Below, piece by piece: positions 22,288-23,491 of a stretch of 23,491 nt of DNA (the stretch's first letter is position 1; every line of letters starts with the position of its first letter). This DNA is from Bacillota bacterium. Lineage in GTDB: Bacteria > Bacillota > Clostridia > Lachnospirales > Lachnospiraceae. The stretch is taken from contig JAEZGY010000060.1 in the NCBI GenBank assembly GCA_023416695.1, forward strand, positions 1-23,491. The letters run 5' to 3'. The translations under genes and the position numbers were made by a program. The notes under the pieces are model-generated. The model was not told the origin of the DNA. It saw nothing but the letters and a program-made list of their open reading frames with translations, and did no database searches.

Positions 22288-22947
22288 TTAGGCTTCATAT
22301 TGACGACAAGTCTTAATAATGTGAAGATATGTTTGAATCTCATCTTCTGAAACTTGCATTTTATTGAGGTAGCTCTTTGCTACGCTCTCTCCATGATAGG
22401 TTAACAAAAAGAAGGTTCTTGCAATATCATATAATTGAGGACCATAACAAATATTCATAAAATCTATAATGATTGGTGTACCATCTACTTTTACTAGAAT
22501 ATTTCCTGGATGAAAATCTCCATGAAGAATACTATCCCCATCTGGCAAAGCATTGATTTCTTCATATAGCTCTTGACTCTCTACCGACTTTCCCCTAAGC
22601 ATGCCAGTGAGAAATTCTTTATAGGATAACACGTCTTTTGAATGATGACTTAATAATTCTTTATGTATTTGTACAAAGACGTCTAATCCTTCATTTTTCT
22701 TATCTTCATTTTCCTCCCAAATCTCCCATAAGGTCTTGCCATAGATCCTTTCATAGATAATAGCTGTTCGGTTGTCCATGGTTACAACTTCAAATGGTTT
22801 TGGTACATTTAGGTTAAGATAAAACATGACTTTTGCATTCTGGTATTCTATGTTTATGTATTCCACGGGATATCCCTCAAAGAATAATTTGCATATTTTA
22901 CCCTCTTCGTATTCATATACTTCTGCTGTAGCTCCTTTTGCTATCAT
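22288..22947 (-). CDS. APH/choline-kinase fold phosphotransferase
   Basis: Start placed at 22947 (MIAKGATAEV, 219 residues): GGGAGG lies upstream and the longer TTG-initiated frame runs through that site. Visible kinase features are the Gly/Ala-rich loop (AKGATAEVYEYEEG), Lys20 in KICKLF, the catalytic loop HGDFHPGNIL (142-151, D144 catalytic) and IIDFMN with D162 for magnesium. It belongs to the aminoglycoside phosphotransferase family in the broad sense; no resistance function can be inferred, and small-metabolite kinases share this fold. It is 54 bases downstream of the EamA gene and ends at a terminator, so the two probably form an operon. Confidence 0.88.
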   Translation of the reverse strand: MIAKGATAEVYEYEEGKICKLFFEGYPVEYINIEYQNAKVMFYLNLNVPKPFEVVTMDNRTAIIYERIYGKTLWEIWEENEDKKNEGLDVFVQIHKELLSHHSKDVLSYKEFLTGMLRGKSVESQELYEEINALPDGDSILHGDFHPGNILVKVDGTPIIIDFMNICYGPQLYDIARTFFLLTYHGESVAKSYLNKMQVSEDEIQTYLHIIKTCRQYEA

Positions 22948-23001
22948 GTATACACCTCCCAAATCAGAATACCCATGCTTGTTTCTAGGACAATCCCTCC
23001 A

Positions 23002-23427
23002 TTATTTTGCTATAAGTATTAATCCAATAGCGCAGACTGCCATTCCTAGTATCTGTCTTAGACTAAGCAATTCTTTATATAATAATACTCCTACAAGCAA
23101 TAGTACACAAGCCAAACTAATACTGGCAAATAGACTTGCCATGCTTATCTTCCATCCAACTCGGTAGGCGCACAAGAACCCAAACTCTAGGCCAACAATG
23201 GCTACACCAAGAGCATAGGTTGTCCAATTTGCTTTTGATAACTCTACAACAAAATTCTTCTGCTCACTAGTGATAAAATACATTCCCAGAGAACAAACCA
23301 TAGCTACCAAATAAGAAACCGCGAGGGAAGCAAAAGAATTGATTCCAACAGGTGTCGATTTTGCACTAATGTTATAAACCGTATTTGCTGCTACAATCAT
23401 AACTATGGGCCAAAGCATATTCCACAT
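23002..23427 (-). CDS. single-EamA-domain DMT superfamily transporter
   Basis: This 141-residue protein has about four or five membrane helices and one EamA repeat: the start IVMIVAANTVYNISAKSTP, the middle GLEFGFLCAYRVGWKISMASLF, and the terminal LYKELLSLRQILGMAVCAIGLILIAK. The usual ten-helix EamA transporter has two such repeats, so this one should work as a dimer, as small multidrug-resistance proteins do. AGGAGGGA precedes the ATG. A strong terminator-like hairpin lies just upstream of this site. It is probably co-transcribed with the APH-fold kinase gene. Confidence 0.9.
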   Translation of the reverse strand: MWNMLWPIVMIVAANTVYNISAKSTPVGINSFASLAVSYLVAMVCSLGMYFITSEQKNFVVELSKANWTTYALGVAIVGLEFGFLCAYRVGWKISMASLFASISLACVLLLVGVLLYKELLSLRQILGMAVCAIGLILIAK

Positions 23428-23442
23428 AAACTAATCCCTCCT

Positions 23443-23473
23443 AAAATAAAAAAGAGTTTTGCTTGCAAAACTC
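23443..23473 (-). terminator. terminator or attenuator directly upstream of the EamA gene
   Basis: Perfect nine-base stem GAGTTTTGC/GCAAAACTC (23454-23462 and 23465-23473), leftward tail TTTTTTATTTT ending just before the AGGAGGG ribosome binding site. On its right a second, GC-rich hairpin CCGCC-GCA-GGCGG lies at 23475-23487. It may simply end a gene beyond the window edge, or regulate the EamA gene. Confidence 0.8.
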
Positions 23474-23491
23474 TCCGCCTGCGGCGGGTCG

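Noticed and set aside
22288..22947. Aminoglycoside resistance gene
   Set aside because: Only the broad kinase fold is shared; the motifs fit many metabolite kinases and no resistance context is present.

Overview
The window is AT-rich chromosomal DNA from a low-GC Firmicute, most likely a spore-forming member of the Lachnospiraceae (Clostridium cluster XIVa, Lachnoclostridium-like). This rests on the 16S fragment, the spore-protease-family gene yyaC, the DUF5711 and TIGR03905 TSCPD families, strong AGGAGG-type ribosome binding sites, and the dnaX-ybaB-recR order. The genus is inference. There is no prophage, insertion sequence, CRISPR array or integration scar; this looks like core chromosome with several poorly characterised lineage genes.

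Layout. Positions 1-449 are the 5' part of a 16S rRNA gene reading leftwards, with a leader and a near-consensus promoter at 665-693. Positions 867-4262 hold a leftward envelope cluster: a LysM protein with a degenerate JAMM/MPN-like domain, a DUF5711 single-pass protein, and a CvpA-family protein, closed by a terminator. yyaC (4576-5181, rightward) converges on a coiled-coil membrane protein (5284-6414) across a shared bidirectional terminator. Positions 6622-9373 are the dnaX-ybaB-recR replication/repair operon with its promoter and a terminator-like hairpin. Then come a CapA-family lipid- or membrane-anchored metallophosphatase-like protein (9457-10737), a PfoR/EIIC_2 membrane protein (10901-11968) and the niacin-responsive repressor NiaR (12042-12557), with a candidate operator between the last two.

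A rightward two-gene operon (12746-13618) encodes a small uncharacterised protein and an M15-type peptidase lacking a signal peptide. It faces pgi (glucose-6-phosphate isomerase, 13673-15022) across a bidirectional terminator. A Lys/Glu-rich membrane protein (15162-16400) and the MTA/SAH nucleosidase (16603-17301) follow leftwards. A rightward operon joins a TSCPD protein to a MurG-type glycosyltransferase (17553-18888).

The right end holds a HIT protein divergent from a soluble orphan histidine kinase, whose 3' end overlaps a convergent RluA-family pseudouridine synthase. After these come a PNPOx-like protein with an XRE/DUF5680 regulator, and a single-EamA-domain transporter with an APH-fold kinase. 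The window closes on a terminator placed only a few bases before the EamA ribosome binding site.

The best candidates for undescribed biology are the LysM/pseudo-JAMM + DUF5711 + CvpA envelope cluster, the NiaR-PfoR pair, the M15 peptidase operon, and the histidine kinase whose terminator lies inside the opposite-strand gene. All functions are assigned by reading motifs by eye; no database search was run.
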